From Bacteroidota bacterium (GTDB taxonomy: Bacteria > Bacteroidota > Ignavibacteria > Kapaibacteriales > UBA2268): a DNA stretch of 7,296 nt. The DNA is taken from NCBI GenBank assembly GCA_017428585.1, contig JAFRQN010000169.1, positions 1-7,296 on the forward strand. The letters run 5' to 3'. The position numbers were made by a program, and so were the translations under genes. This document shows, piece after piece, positions 1-5,519 of the stretch. Each line of letters begins with the position of its first letter. The stretch's first letter is position 1. Below the pieces are notes generated by a model. That model made no database searches. It saw nothing but the letters and a program-made list of their open reading frames with translations, and had not been told where the DNA came from.

Positions 1-287
1 GTAAACTTAATGTAGAAGGCGTTGGTTTTAAAGTAGAAATGAAGGGTGCTAGATTGCTTTTGAGTATGGGTTTCTCTCATCCAATACTGTTTATACCACC
101 TAAAGGTATTTCCTTTGAAACACCAAATCCAAATACTATTGTAGTAAAAGGTGCAGATAAACAAGCTGTTGGATTAGTAGCAGCTAAAATTAGAGCTATC
201 AGACCACCAGAACCTTATAAAGGTAAAGGAATTAGATATGATGGTGAATATGTAAGACGTAAAGCAGGAAAAACAGCTGCTAAATAG
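1..287 (+). CDS. rplF: 50S ribosomal protein L6 (uL6), 3' part only
   Basis: This is the C-terminal half of ribosomal protein L6, a large-subunit protein that binds 23S rRNA near the sarcin-ricin loop and factor-binding site. The gene enters from the left edge: the frame is open from base 3 with no start, giving about 95 codons against a usual 175-185 for the family. The methionine at 39 is internal, because the L6-like residues KLNVEGVGFKVE are read in frame just before it. The second L6 domain is clear, with the motif LLSMGFSHP and near the end the family signature PPEPYKGKGIRY, followed by the usual basic tail. The stop is at 285-287. A 67-base gap separates it from rplR, unusually long for this operon. 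Identity is certain; only the 5' end is missing. Confidence 0.97.
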   Translation, partial: KLNVEGVGFKVEMKGARLLLSMGFSHPILFIPPKGISFETPNPNTIVVKGADKQAVGLVAAKIRAIRPPEPYKGKGIRYDGEYVRRKAGKTAAK

Positions 288-308
288 AACATAATATATT
301 TTGTTCTA
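285..308 (+). repeat. Short inverted repeat at the rplF stop codon
   Basis: The seven bases TAGAACA (285-291, including the rplF stop) are complementary to TGTTCTA (302-308), leaving a 10-base AT loop. A run of five T follows a few bases later (314-318). It could be a weak hairpin or attenuator, but a seven-base AT-rich arm is close to what chance gives in such DNA, and the neighbouring genes are normally co-transcribed. Confidence 0.25.
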
Positions 309-354
309 ATTAATTTTTCATAATAAGAATTAAAATAATATACCAAACAAAAAA

Positions 355-726
355 ATGACAATTCAAGCATTAAAACAAAAACGCAAACTTCGTAGGAAGT
401 TGAGCATTAGAAGTAAAGTATTTGGTACGCCTGATAGACTACGTTTGAGTGTTTTTAAGAGCATAGATAATATATATGTACAACTTATAAACGACATAGA
501 AGGTAAAACAGTTTTGTCTGCTTCTTCTATTGATAAAGAAATTCGTGGACTAATTACTCCTGATATGAATAAAACTCAAATCAGTAAAGTAGTAGGGCAA
601 GCTTTAGCTGAAAGAGCTAAAAAAGAAAACATACAAAAAGTTGTTTTTGATAGAAATGGTAACGTATATCGTGGACGCGTTAAAGCTTTAGCTGATGCTG
701 CACGTGAAGCGGGTTTAGATTTTTAA
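355..726 (+). CDS. rplR: 50S ribosomal protein L18 (uL18)
   Basis: L18 binds 5S rRNA together with L5 and helps to place it in the central protuberance of the large subunit. The 123-residue product has the usual length. It begins with a basic tail (residues 1-22, many Lys and Arg), followed by the core segment RLRLSVFKS (28-36) with the strand IYVQLI, and it ends with the highly conserved VYRGRVKALADAAREAGLDF (104-123). The start is an ATG after an A-rich stretch (CAAACAAAAAA) with no Shine-Dalgarno sequence. No alternative in-frame start fits better. It lies between rplF and rpsE as in the spc operon of most bacteria, with 24 bases to rpsE. Identity is certain; the exact start is very likely. 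Confidence 0.97.
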   Translation: MTIQALKQKRKLRRKLSIRSKVFGTPDRLRLSVFKSIDNIYVQLINDIEGKTVLSASSIDKEIRGLITPDMNKTQISKVVGQALAERAKKENIQKVVFDRNGNVYRGRVKALADAAREAGLDF

Positions 727-741
727 ATTTATTTAAGAAAC

Positions 742-745
742 GGAG
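742..745 (+). promoter_or_regulatory. Ribosome binding site for rpsE
   Basis: GGAG lies five bases before the GTG at 751. It supports this non-ATG start, which gives an S5 of normal length. Confidence 0.6.
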
Positions 746-750
746 ATATT

Positions 751-1254
751 GTGTCTAAGATTAAGGCATCAGAATTAGAATTACAAGATAGACTCGTCCA
801 TGTAGGTAGAACAGCCAAAGTGGTAAAGGGTGGACGACGTTTTAATTTCTCTGCTATTGTTGTTGTTGGAGATGGTAACGGACACGTTGGTTATGGCCTT
901 GGTAAGGCAGGCGAAGTGGTAGATGCTGTTTCTAAAGCTACAGAAGCTGCAAAGAAAAATATTATAAAAGTTACAATACAAAATGGTACTTTACCACATG
1001 AAGTTATTGGAAAATTCGGTGCTGCAAAAGTACTTTTCCGTCCAGCTTCAGCAGGTACTGGTGTTATTGCTGCAGGTGGTGTTCGTGCAATCCTTGAACT
1101 TTGTGGTGTAAAAGATGTAATCACAAAAAGTCTTGGTTCTGCTAACCCTCATAATTCAATCAAAGCAGCCATTGCAGGGCTTGCAAGTATTGAAGATGCT
1201 GAGTCTGTAGCTGCACGCCGTGGAGTTTCAATAGAAAAAGTTATTCGCGGTTAA
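751..1254 (+). CDS. rpsE: 30S ribosomal protein S5 (uS5)
   Basis: S5 is a small-subunit protein at the mRNA entry side that contributes to decoding accuracy and, with S3 and S4, to mRNA unwinding. The product has 167 residues, the usual length. The N-terminal double-stranded-RNA-binding-like domain runs from about residue 12 to 78 and contains VVKGGRRFNFSA (24-35) and GHVGYGLGKAGEV (44-56). The C-terminal domain has FRPASAGTGVIAAGGVRAI (96-114) and SLGSANPHNSIKA (127-139). The start is GTG, supported by GGAG upstream; the next ATG in the region would cut into the fold. It is 24 bases after rplR and 17 before rpmD, consistent with one transcript. Nothing is missing from the conserved core. Confidence 0.97.
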   Translation: MSKIKASELELQDRLVHVGRTAKVVKGGRRFNFSAIVVVGDGNGHVGYGLGKAGEVVDAVSKATEAAKKNIIKVTIQNGTLPHEVIGKFGAAKVLFRPASAGTGVIAAGGVRAILELCGVKDVITKSLGSANPHNSIKAAIAGLASIEDAESVAARRGVSIEKVIRG

Positions 1255-1256
1255 TT

Positions 1257-1261
1257 AGGAG
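1257..1261 (+). promoter_or_regulatory. Ribosome binding site for rpmD
   Basis: AGGAG begins two bases after the rpsE stop and lies ten bases before the rpmD ATG. It is one of the best Shine-Dalgarno matches in the window. Confidence 0.65.
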
Positions 1262-1271
1262 AAATATATTT

Positions 1272-1463
1272 ATGAACAAATTAAAAGTTACACAAATCAA
1301 AAGTGTAATAAAGCGAAAAGAAAATCAAAAAAGAACAATTGAAGCTTTAGGGCTTGGAAGACCTAACTATTTTAATATTTTACCTGATAATCAACAGATT
1401 AGAGGTATGTTAGATATTGTTAAACATCTTGTTAAAGTTGAACCTATACAAGATGAAAACTAA
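1272..1463 (+). CDS. rpmD: 50S ribosomal protein L30 (uL30)
   Basis: L30 is a small, non-universal large-subunit protein that packs against 23S rRNA. The 63-residue product matches the bacterial short form. The family pattern is visible from the start: LKVTQIKSVIKRKENQKRT (residues 4-22), then EALGLGRPNYF (24-34) and PDNQQIRGMLDIVKHLVKVE (38-57), which together form the beta-alpha-beta-alpha-beta fold. The ATG is preceded by a good AGGAG. Its position between rpsE and rplO is the standard spc order. The following 61-base gap holds no gene, only a weak AT-rich palindrome. Identity is very likely despite the small size, because both sequence and position agree. Confidence 0.95.
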   Translation: MNKLKVTQIKSVIKRKENQKRTIEALGLGRPNYFNILPDNQQIRGMLDIVKHLVKVEPIQDEN

Positions 1464-1466
1464 GAT

Positions 1467-1486
1467 TACTGTAAATATTTATAGTA
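1467..1486 (+). repeat. AT-rich imperfect palindrome after rpmD
   Basis: Twenty bases centred on TAAATATTTA are self-complementary except for one G-T pair, which could still form as a wobble in RNA. It lies three bases after the rpmD stop. There is no T tract, so it is not a convincing terminator; chance is a fair explanation in such AT-rich sequence. Confidence 0.25.
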
Positions 1487-1524
1487 TCCTTAATTTGTAT
1501 ATATAAGAATAATCATAATAAAAA

Positions 1525-1986
1525 ATGAAACATATTGGAAATTTAAAGAAAGCTTATGGCTCTACTCATTCTAAAAAAAGAGTAGGTAGAGGTGAAGGTT
1601 CTGGCCATGGCGGCACTGCAACTCGTGGTTGCAATGGTCAAAAATCAAGATCAGGATCTGCTATTAGACCAGGTTTTGAGGGTGGTCAAATGCCTATAAA
1701 TAGAAGATTACCTAAATTTGGTTTTAGAAATCGTTTTAGAGTAGAATTCCAAGAATTAAATGTAGGTAAAATCCAAGACCTTATAAATAATAAAGTTATT
1801 AGTGATACTACTCTCAATAGAGAGGTATTATATGGATTGGGTGTTTTAAGAAAAATAAATATTCCTCTAAAAGTGCTTGGCAATGGAGAATTGACATCTT
1901 CTATTAATATTACTGCCGATAGATTTACAGCTTCAGCAAAAGAGAAGATAGAAAAGGCAGGAGGAACGGTTACTATTAATGGCTAG
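1525..1986 (+). CDS. rplO: 50S ribosomal protein L15 (uL15)
   Basis: L15 is a large-subunit assembly protein with a long basic N-terminal extension that threads into 23S rRNA. The product has 153 residues, normal for the family. The extension is rich in Gly, Lys and Arg (KKRVGRGEGSGHGG at 17-30) and is followed by GQKSRSG (38-44) and the conserved GFEGGQMPINRRLPKFGF (50-67). The globular C-terminal domain ends in KAGGTVTING. A point of note is RGCNGQ at 35-39, where most relatives I recall have RGHKGQ. The ATG follows an A-rich leader (ATAATAAAAA) without a Shine-Dalgarno sequence. Its last codons overlap the secY start by 8 bases, which suggests coupled translation of the two. Confidence 0.97.
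   Translation: MKHIGNLKKAYGSTHSKKRVGRGEGSGHGGTATRGCNGQKSRSGSAIRPGFEGGQMPINRRLPKFGFRNRFRVEFQELNVGKIQDLINNKVISDTTLNREVLYGLGVLRKINIPLKVLGNGELTSSINITADRFTASAKEKIEKAGGTVTING
1959..1964 (+). promoter_or_regulatory. Possible ribosome binding site for secY inside rplO
   Basis: AGGAGG is a full Shine-Dalgarno match, but it lies 14 bases before the secY ATG, longer than the usual 5-10. It also encodes the conserved Gly-Gly of L15, so it may be coincidental. Ribosomes finishing rplO would reach the secY start in any case. Confidence 0.35.
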
Positions 1987-3313
1987 TTTTACTCAAACCT
2001 TTAAAAATATCTTCAAAATTGAAGAATTAAGACAACGTATACTTTTTACTATTGGTATACTCATTGTTGTTAGAATAGGTGCTCATATCACTCTTCCAGG
2101 TATTGATATTAATGCTCTGCAATTAGCTAATGCAGATGAAGCAAATACTTTATTTGGTATGTTTGATATGTTTGTTGGTGGTGCATTCTCTAATGCTGCA
2201 ATTTTTGCATTAGGTATAATGCCTTATATCACTTCTTCTATTGTTTTTCAATTGGCAGGAATTGTAATTCCTACTATACAGAAAATGCAGAAAGAAGGTG
2301 AGGAAGGTAGAAGAAAACTAAATCAGTGGACTCGTATGTTTACTGTCGTTATTTGTATATTCAACGCATGGGGTGTTTCTATTAAATTAATGTCGCAGCA
2401 AGCTGGCAATGGTATTCCTGTTGTTACAAATCCAGGTGCTTTGTTTGTTGTAAGTACTATTATAATTTTGACTGCAGGCGTAATATTTATGATGTGGTTG
2501 GGAGAACAAATTACAGAACGTGGGTTAGGTAATGGTATTTCTCTGATTATCATGATTGGTATTATTGCAAGATTCCCAGCTGCTATTTGGCAAGAATGGT
2601 TGTTGATTAGTACTGGTGCAAGACATTGGATCGTTGAATTATTTGCTATATTATTGTTAGTTGGTATTATCGCCTTAGTTATTCTTATTTCTCAAGGTGC
2701 AAGAAGAGTACCAGTTCAATATGCAAAAAGACAAATAGGACGTAGAACAGTAGGAGGTGTTACTCAATATCTTCCTTTGAAAGTGAACGCTGCTGGTGTT
2801 ATGCCTATTATATTTGCTCAAACTTTAATGTTTATACCAAATACAATATTGTATTTCTTCCCAGCAAGTGAAACATTAATGAGTATTGCTAAATTATTTC
2901 AATATGATTCTTGGTTCTATGCTTTGTGTTATTTCATAATGATCATGGCATTTACTTATTTCTATACTGCTATTATCTTTAATCCAAGAGATATGTCTGA
3001 AAATATGAAAAAACAAGGTGGTTTTATTCCTGGAATAAGACCAGGCCAAGCAACAACAGAATATATTGATTATATAATAACTCGTATTACTTTGCCAGGT
3101 GCAATATTCCTTGGTTTAATAGCAATTCTTCCAACTTTTGTAACTAATGTATTTGATGTAAATAGAAGTTTTGCTCAATTCTTTGGCGGAACAAGTTTAT
3201 TAATCATGGTCGGTGTTGCATTAGATACATTAAATCAAGTAGAATCTCATTTGCTTATGAGACACTATGATGGTTTCATGAAGAGTGGTAGAATAAGAGG
3301 ACGAGCTAATTAA
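1979..3313 (+). CDS. secY: Preprotein translocase subunit SecY
   Basis: SecY is the channel of the SecYEG translocon in the inner membrane; it passes unfolded proteins outward with SecA and releases membrane segments sideways. The 444-residue product has the family's length and about ten hydrophobic segments, beginning at roughly residues 20-40. Visible landmarks are the plug and second-helix region GGAFSNAAIFALGIMPYITS (67-86), the cytoplasmic loop KMQKEGEEGRRK (102-113), WLGEQITERGLGNGIS (173-188), the SecA/ribosome-contact loops GARRVPVQYAKR (240-251) and PGIRPGQATTEYI (351-363), and the C-terminal GTSLLIMVGVALDTLNQVES (404-423). The ATG overlaps the end of rplO by 8 bases. The adk gene often found next to secY is absent; map follows after 71 bases. 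Identity is certain. Confidence 0.98.
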   Translation: MASFTQTFKNIFKIEELRQRILFTIGILIVVRIGAHITLPGIDINALQLANADEANTLFGMFDMFVGGAFSNAAIFALGIMPYITSSIVFQLAGIVIPTIQKMQKEGEEGRRKLNQWTRMFTVVICIFNAWGVSIKLMSQQAGNGIPVVTNPGALFVVSTIIILTAGVIFMMWLGEQITERGLGNGISLIIMIGIIARFPAAIWQEWLLISTGARHWIVELFAILLLVGIIALVILISQGARRVPVQYAKRQIGRRTVGGVTQYLPLKVNAAGVMPIIFAQTLMFIPNTILYFFPASETLMSIAKLFQYDSWFYALCYFIMIMAFTYFYTAIIFNPRDMSENMKKQGGFIPGIRPGQATTEYIDYIITRITLPGAIFLGLIAILPTFVTNVFDVNRSFAQFFGGTSLLIMVGVALDTLNQVESHLLMRHYDGFMKSGRIRGRAN

Positions 3314-3320
3314 TTCATAT

Positions 3321-3351
3321 TTCATTAATAACTACTTTGTTTATTAATGAA
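3321..3351 (+). repeat. Perfect 11-bp inverted repeat between secY and map
   Basis: TTCATTAATAA (3321-3331) is the exact reverse complement of TTATTAATGAA (3341-3351), with a nine-base loop. It occupies the middle of the 71-base gap, 33 bases before the map start. The stem is nearly all A-T and no T tract follows directly, so a strong intrinsic terminator is unlikely. It could be an RNA-processing or attenuation hairpin, or a site for a dimeric DNA-binding protein. Confidence 0.5.
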
Positions 3352-3384
3352 CTTTGAATAGAATTTAATTTTTTAAGAGAAGAT

Positions 3385-4155
3385 ATGTTTATAAAAGCAT
3401 TAAAACTCGATGAAATTAAGCAAATGGAAATAGCTGGACGTATAGTAGGTGATACGTTATCATTAATAGGAAAATATATACGTCCAGGTATTGAAACTTT
3501 AGAACTTGATAAAATAGCAGAAGATTTTATTAGATCTAAAAATGCAATCCCTGCTTTTAAAAATTATAATGGTTTTCCTTACACACTTTGTATATCTATT
3601 GATGAGGAAATTGTACATGGTTTTCCAAGTACACGAAAATTAGAAGCAGGACAAATTGTTTCAGTTGACTGCGGTGCAGTATTTAATGGATATTATGGTG
3701 ATAGTGCAGTAACATATCCTGTTGCAGATATTAGTGATGAAAAAAAACGTCTTCTAAAAATAACCGAGGAAGCGCTTTTTGAGGGTATAAAACAAGCTGT
3801 AAATAAAGGTAAATTATATGATATTTCCAGAGCAATCCAAAATTATTGTGAAAATGCTGGATATTCTTTAACAAGAGAATTAACTGGACATGGTATAGGA
3901 AAAAGATTACATCTTTATCCTTCTATTCCTAACTTTGTTCCACCTTTATTAGCAAGACGTGAATTACCTAATGTAAAATTGGAAAATGGTTACGGATTAG
4001 CAATAGAACCAATGGTACATATGGGAGCAAAAGAATGTTATACAGATAGTAATGGTTGGTCTGTTATTACACGAGATGGTAGTCCAGCTGCTCATTTTGA
4101 ACATTCTGTTATTGTAAATGATAATTCTCCTATTATACTTACATTGCGTAATTAA
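3385..4155 (+). CDS. map: Type I methionine aminopeptidase
   Basis: This cytoplasmic metalloenzyme removes the initiator methionine from new proteins when the second residue is small. The 256-residue product is a single catalytic pita-bread domain with no zinc-binding N-terminal extension, as in E. coli Map. All five metal ligands can be placed: Asp95 (VDCGA), Asp106 (GDSAVTY), His169 (GHGIG), Glu208 (IEPMV) and Glu239 (FEHSV). His78 (IVHGFPS) and His176, the expected substrate-contact histidines, are also present. The segment after His176 reads HLYPSIPNF where the family normally has HExP. Only a weak purine run precedes the ATG. The secY-map-infA order is common in Bacteroidota and relatives. 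Function is very likely intact. Confidence 0.96.
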   Translation: MFIKALKLDEIKQMEIAGRIVGDTLSLIGKYIRPGIETLELDKIAEDFIRSKNAIPAFKNYNGFPYTLCISIDEEIVHGFPSTRKLEAGQIVSVDCGAVFNGYYGDSAVTYPVADISDEKKRLLKITEEALFEGIKQAVNKGKLYDISRAIQNYCENAGYSLTRELTGHGIGKRLHLYPSIPNFVPPLLARRELPNVKLENGYGLAIEPMVHMGAKECYTDSNGWSVITRDGSPAAHFEHSVIVNDNSPIILTLRN

Positions 4156-4167
4156 TATTTTTTCAAA

Positions 4168-4199
4168 TTTGTAATATTCATATATTTTTCGTATATTTG
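4168..4199 (+). promoter_or_regulatory. Bacteroidota-type promoter before infA
   Basis: TTTG (4168-4171) and TATATTTG (4192-4199) are separated by 20 bases. This matches both parts of the pattern published for Bacteroidota primary-sigma promoters (-33 TTTG, -7 TAnnTTTG). Transcription would begin near 4206 and leave a leader of about 57 bases before infA. The 107-base map-infA gap is the longest between genes here, as expected for an internal promoter feeding infA-rpmJ-rpsM-rpsK-rpoA-rplQ. The match is by eye in AT-rich DNA, so it is probable rather than proven. Confidence 0.5.
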
Positions 4200-4262
4200 T
4201 AGTCAATTTTTTTTGTAAGAAAAAAATAATTATTGTTTATAGGATAACACTTAAAATACTTT

Positions 4263-4481
4263 ATGGCAAAAAATGATGTTATAAAAATTGATGGAATAGT
4301 GGAAGATGCTCTTCCAAATACTGAATTTATAGTTAGATTCGAAAACGGACATAAAATCAGAGCTCATATTTCAGGGAAAATGAGAATGAATTTTATTAAG
4401 ATATTGCAAGGAGATAAAGTCTCTGTTGAAATGTCTCCGTATGATCTTACAAAAGGACGTATAACATATAGATATAAATAG
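4263..4481 (+). CDS. infA: Translation initiation factor IF-1
   Basis: IF-1 binds the A site of the 30S subunit during initiation and helps IF-2 and IF-3 to select the initiator tRNA. The 72-residue product has exactly the usual length and is one S1-like OB fold. Nearly every family landmark is present: MAKNDVIKIDG at the start, ENGHKIRAHISGKMRMNFIK (27-46) on the rRNA-binding face, and SPYDLTKGRITYRYK at the end. The ATG has no Shine-Dalgarno sequence in range; the nearest AGGA is 18 bases away. The gene probably heads the second transcript, behind the likely promoter at 4168-4199. Its last codons contain a 14-base stretch that is repeated shortly after the stop. Identity is certain. Confidence 0.97.
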   Translation: MAKNDVIKIDGIVEDALPNTEFIVRFENGHKIRAHISGKMRMNFIKILQGDKVSVEMSPYDLTKGRITYRYK

Positions 4482-4518
4482 TATAAAGATTATTTGCTGT
4501 TATTCATATAGATATAAA
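4465..4518 (+). repeat. 14-base direct repeat at the infA 3' end
   Basis: CATATAGATATAAA occurs at 4465-4478, where it encodes the end of IF-1, and again at 4505-4518 in the gap before rpmJ. The bases just after each copy are also similar once a few gaps are allowed. This looks like a short duplication of the 3' end of the gene. No function is evident. Confidence 0.5.
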
Positions 4519-4574
4519 ATAATATAACAAAGAATTAATTATATTTAAAATAGTATATTAGTTTACTTAAAGAA

Positions 4575-4691
4575 ATGAAAGTACAAGCATCAGTTAAAAA
4601 AAGAGACCCAAATGATAAAATTGTAAAAAGAAAGGGTCGTATTTATGTAATTAACAAAAAGAATCCACGATTTAAACAAAGACAAGGATAG
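4575..4691 (+). CDS. rpmJ: 50S ribosomal protein L36 (bL36), zinc-free form
   Basis: L36 is the smallest large-subunit protein and bridges 23S rRNA helices. The reading frame from ATG at 4575 to TAG at 4689-4691 gives 38 residues, the exact family length: MKVQASVKKR at the start and RKGRIYVINKKNPRFKQRQG (19-38) at the end. The three cysteines and one histidine of the zinc-binding form (normally at 11, 14, 27 and 33) are Asp, Asp, Asn and Phe here, so this is the zinc-free type. Residue 4 is Gln where Arg is more common. The ATG has no clear Shine-Dalgarno sequence. The gene sits between infA and rpsM as expected, and its stop overlaps the rpsM ribosome binding site. Although very short, it is certain. 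Confidence 0.95.
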   Translation: MKVQASVKKRDPNDKIVKRKGRIYVINKKNPRFKQRQG

Positions 4692-4694
4692 GAG
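4690..4694 (+). promoter_or_regulatory. Ribosome binding site for rpsM
   Basis: AGGAG overlaps the last two bases of the rpmJ stop and lies nine bases before the TTG at 4704. It decides for this rare start codon, after which the protein reads MARIAGIDLP, the conserved S13 beginning. Confidence 0.7.
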
Positions 4695-4703
4695 AATTTA
4701 GAA

Positions 4704-5078
4704 TTGGCACGTATAGCAGGAATTGACTTACCTAAAAATAAACGTGGTGAAATAGGTCTTACTTATATTTATGGTATTGGCTTAACCACAGCAAGAAAAG
4801 TTTTAGATGCAAGCGGAATCGAATATGGAAAACGCGTAAGTGCGTGGACAGATGATGAAATTGCTCGCATAAGACAAGAACTTGAAAATTATAGAATTGA
4901 AGGTGCATTACGCTCTGAAATTCAAATGAATATAAAACGACTTATGGATATAGGTTGTTATAGAGGTATTAGACATAGACGTGGTTTACCTTGCCACGGA
5001 CAACGTACACGTACTAATGCTAGAACTCGTAAGGGTAGAAAGAAGACAGTTGCTGGTAAAAAGAAAGCTGTTAAATAA
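4704..5078 (+). CDS. rpsM: 30S ribosomal protein S13 (uS13)
   Basis: S13 lies in the head of the small subunit, touches the P-site tRNA with its tail and bridges to the large subunit. The product has 124 residues, as usual. The N-terminus MARIAGIDLPKNKR is typical, the helix-hairpin-helix-like segment IYGIGLTTARKVL is at 22-34, and the family signature CYRGIRHRRGLPCHGQRTRT spans 85-104. The C-terminus is a strongly basic tail, as expected for contact with tRNA and rRNA. The start is TTG, rare for a highly expressed gene, but it has a good AGGAG and gives the conserved N-terminus. It follows rpmJ by 12 bases, so the two are likely translated together. Identity is certain. Confidence 0.97.
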   Translation: MARIAGIDLPKNKRGEIGLTYIYGIGLTTARKVLDASGIEYGKRVSAWTDDEIARIRQELENYRIEGALRSEIQMNIKRLMDIGCYRGIRHRRGLPCHGQRTRTNARTRKGRKKTVAGKKKAVK

Positions 5079-5091
5079 TTAGATAATTAAT

Positions 5092-5096
5092 AAGGA
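5092..5096 (+). promoter_or_regulatory. Ribosome binding site for rpsK
   Basis: AAGGA lies nine bases before the GTG at 5106, which is then followed by AKKKIKKK, a typical basic S11 N-terminus. The site supports GTG as the start. Confidence 0.6.
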
Positions 5097-5105
5097 ATAT
5101 AAATT

Positions 5106-5486
5106 GTGGCTAAGAAAAAAATAAAGAAAAAAAGCGTTTCCGATGTTCATGGAAAAGCCTTCATCAAAGCTTCTTTTAATAATGTGTTAGTAACTATTTC
5201 TGACACTTATGGAAATGCTTTATGTTGGTCATCTGCAGGAAAAAATGGTTTTAGAGGCTCTAAGAAAAACACTCCTTACGCTTCTCAAGTATCAGCTGAA
5301 AAAGCAGCTAAAGAAGCCTATGAAATGGGATTGCGTAAAGTTGATGTTTTTGTTAAGGGACCAGGCTCTGGACGTGAAGCCGCTATCAGAGCATTATATC
5401 AAGCAGGTTTAGAAGTGCATACTATTACTGATAAAACTCCTATTCCTCACAATGGATGTAGACCACCTAAAAGACGTAGAGTATAA
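5106..5486 (+). CDS. rpsK: 30S ribosomal protein S11 (uS11)
   Basis: S11 is on the platform of the small subunit and helps to form the mRNA exit path and E site. The product has 126 residues, the normal length. A lysine-rich tail (1-9) leads into HGKAFIKASFNNVLVTISDT (15-34); the signature VKGPGSGREAAIRAL is at 83-97, and the invariant end NGCRPPKRRRV is at 116-126. The start is GTG with AAGGA upstream; no ATG allows the full N-terminus. Only 33 bases separate its stop from rpoA. In many bacteria, including Bacteroidota, rpsD (S4) sits at this point, but there is no room for it here. Identity is certain. Confidence 0.97.
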   Translation: MAKKKIKKKSVSDVHGKAFIKASFNNVLVTISDTYGNALCWSSAGKNGFRGSKKNTPYASQVSAEKAAKEAYEMGLRKVDVFVKGPGSGREAAIRALYQAGLEVHTITDKTPIPHNGCRPPKRRRV

Positions 5487-5500
5487 TTTTTAATTATTAA

Positions 5501-5507
5501 AAGGAAG
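5501..5507 (+). promoter_or_regulatory. Possible ribosome binding site for rpoA
   Basis: AAGGAAG lies 12 bases before the ATG at 5520, rather far for a Shine-Dalgarno sequence. In-frame ATG codons at 5535 and 5541 are even farther, so 5520 remains the best start. Confidence 0.45.
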
Positions 5508-5519
5508 TGTAAACAAGCT

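Noticed and set aside
781..1124. Open frames on the - strand across rpsE
   Set aside because: They lie wholly inside a certain S5 gene, have no recognisable protein and lack a ribosome binding site; they are shadows of its codon use.
3997..4206. Open frame on the - strand over the end of map and into the gap
   Set aside because: It covers the conserved metal-ligand region of map and the product is rich in Ile, Tyr and Cys with no known pattern; it is a chance frame.
4206..4227. T-run and A-run pair before infA that could be read as a hairpin
   Set aside because: Eight T and seven A around a five-base spacer are simple homopolymers, with no G-C pair in the stem; it probably lies just downstream of the transcription start and is not a terminator.
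4520..4560. Seven-base inverted repeat (TAATATA/TATATTA) before rpmJ
   Set aside because: The arms are short, all A-T and nearly 30 bases apart, which is expected by chance in this composition.
5209..5412. Open frame of 67 codons on the + strand inside rpsK in another frame
   Set aside because: It is nested in the S11 gene, its product resembles no family, and it shows the repeated Lys/Leu pattern of a frame-shifted reading.
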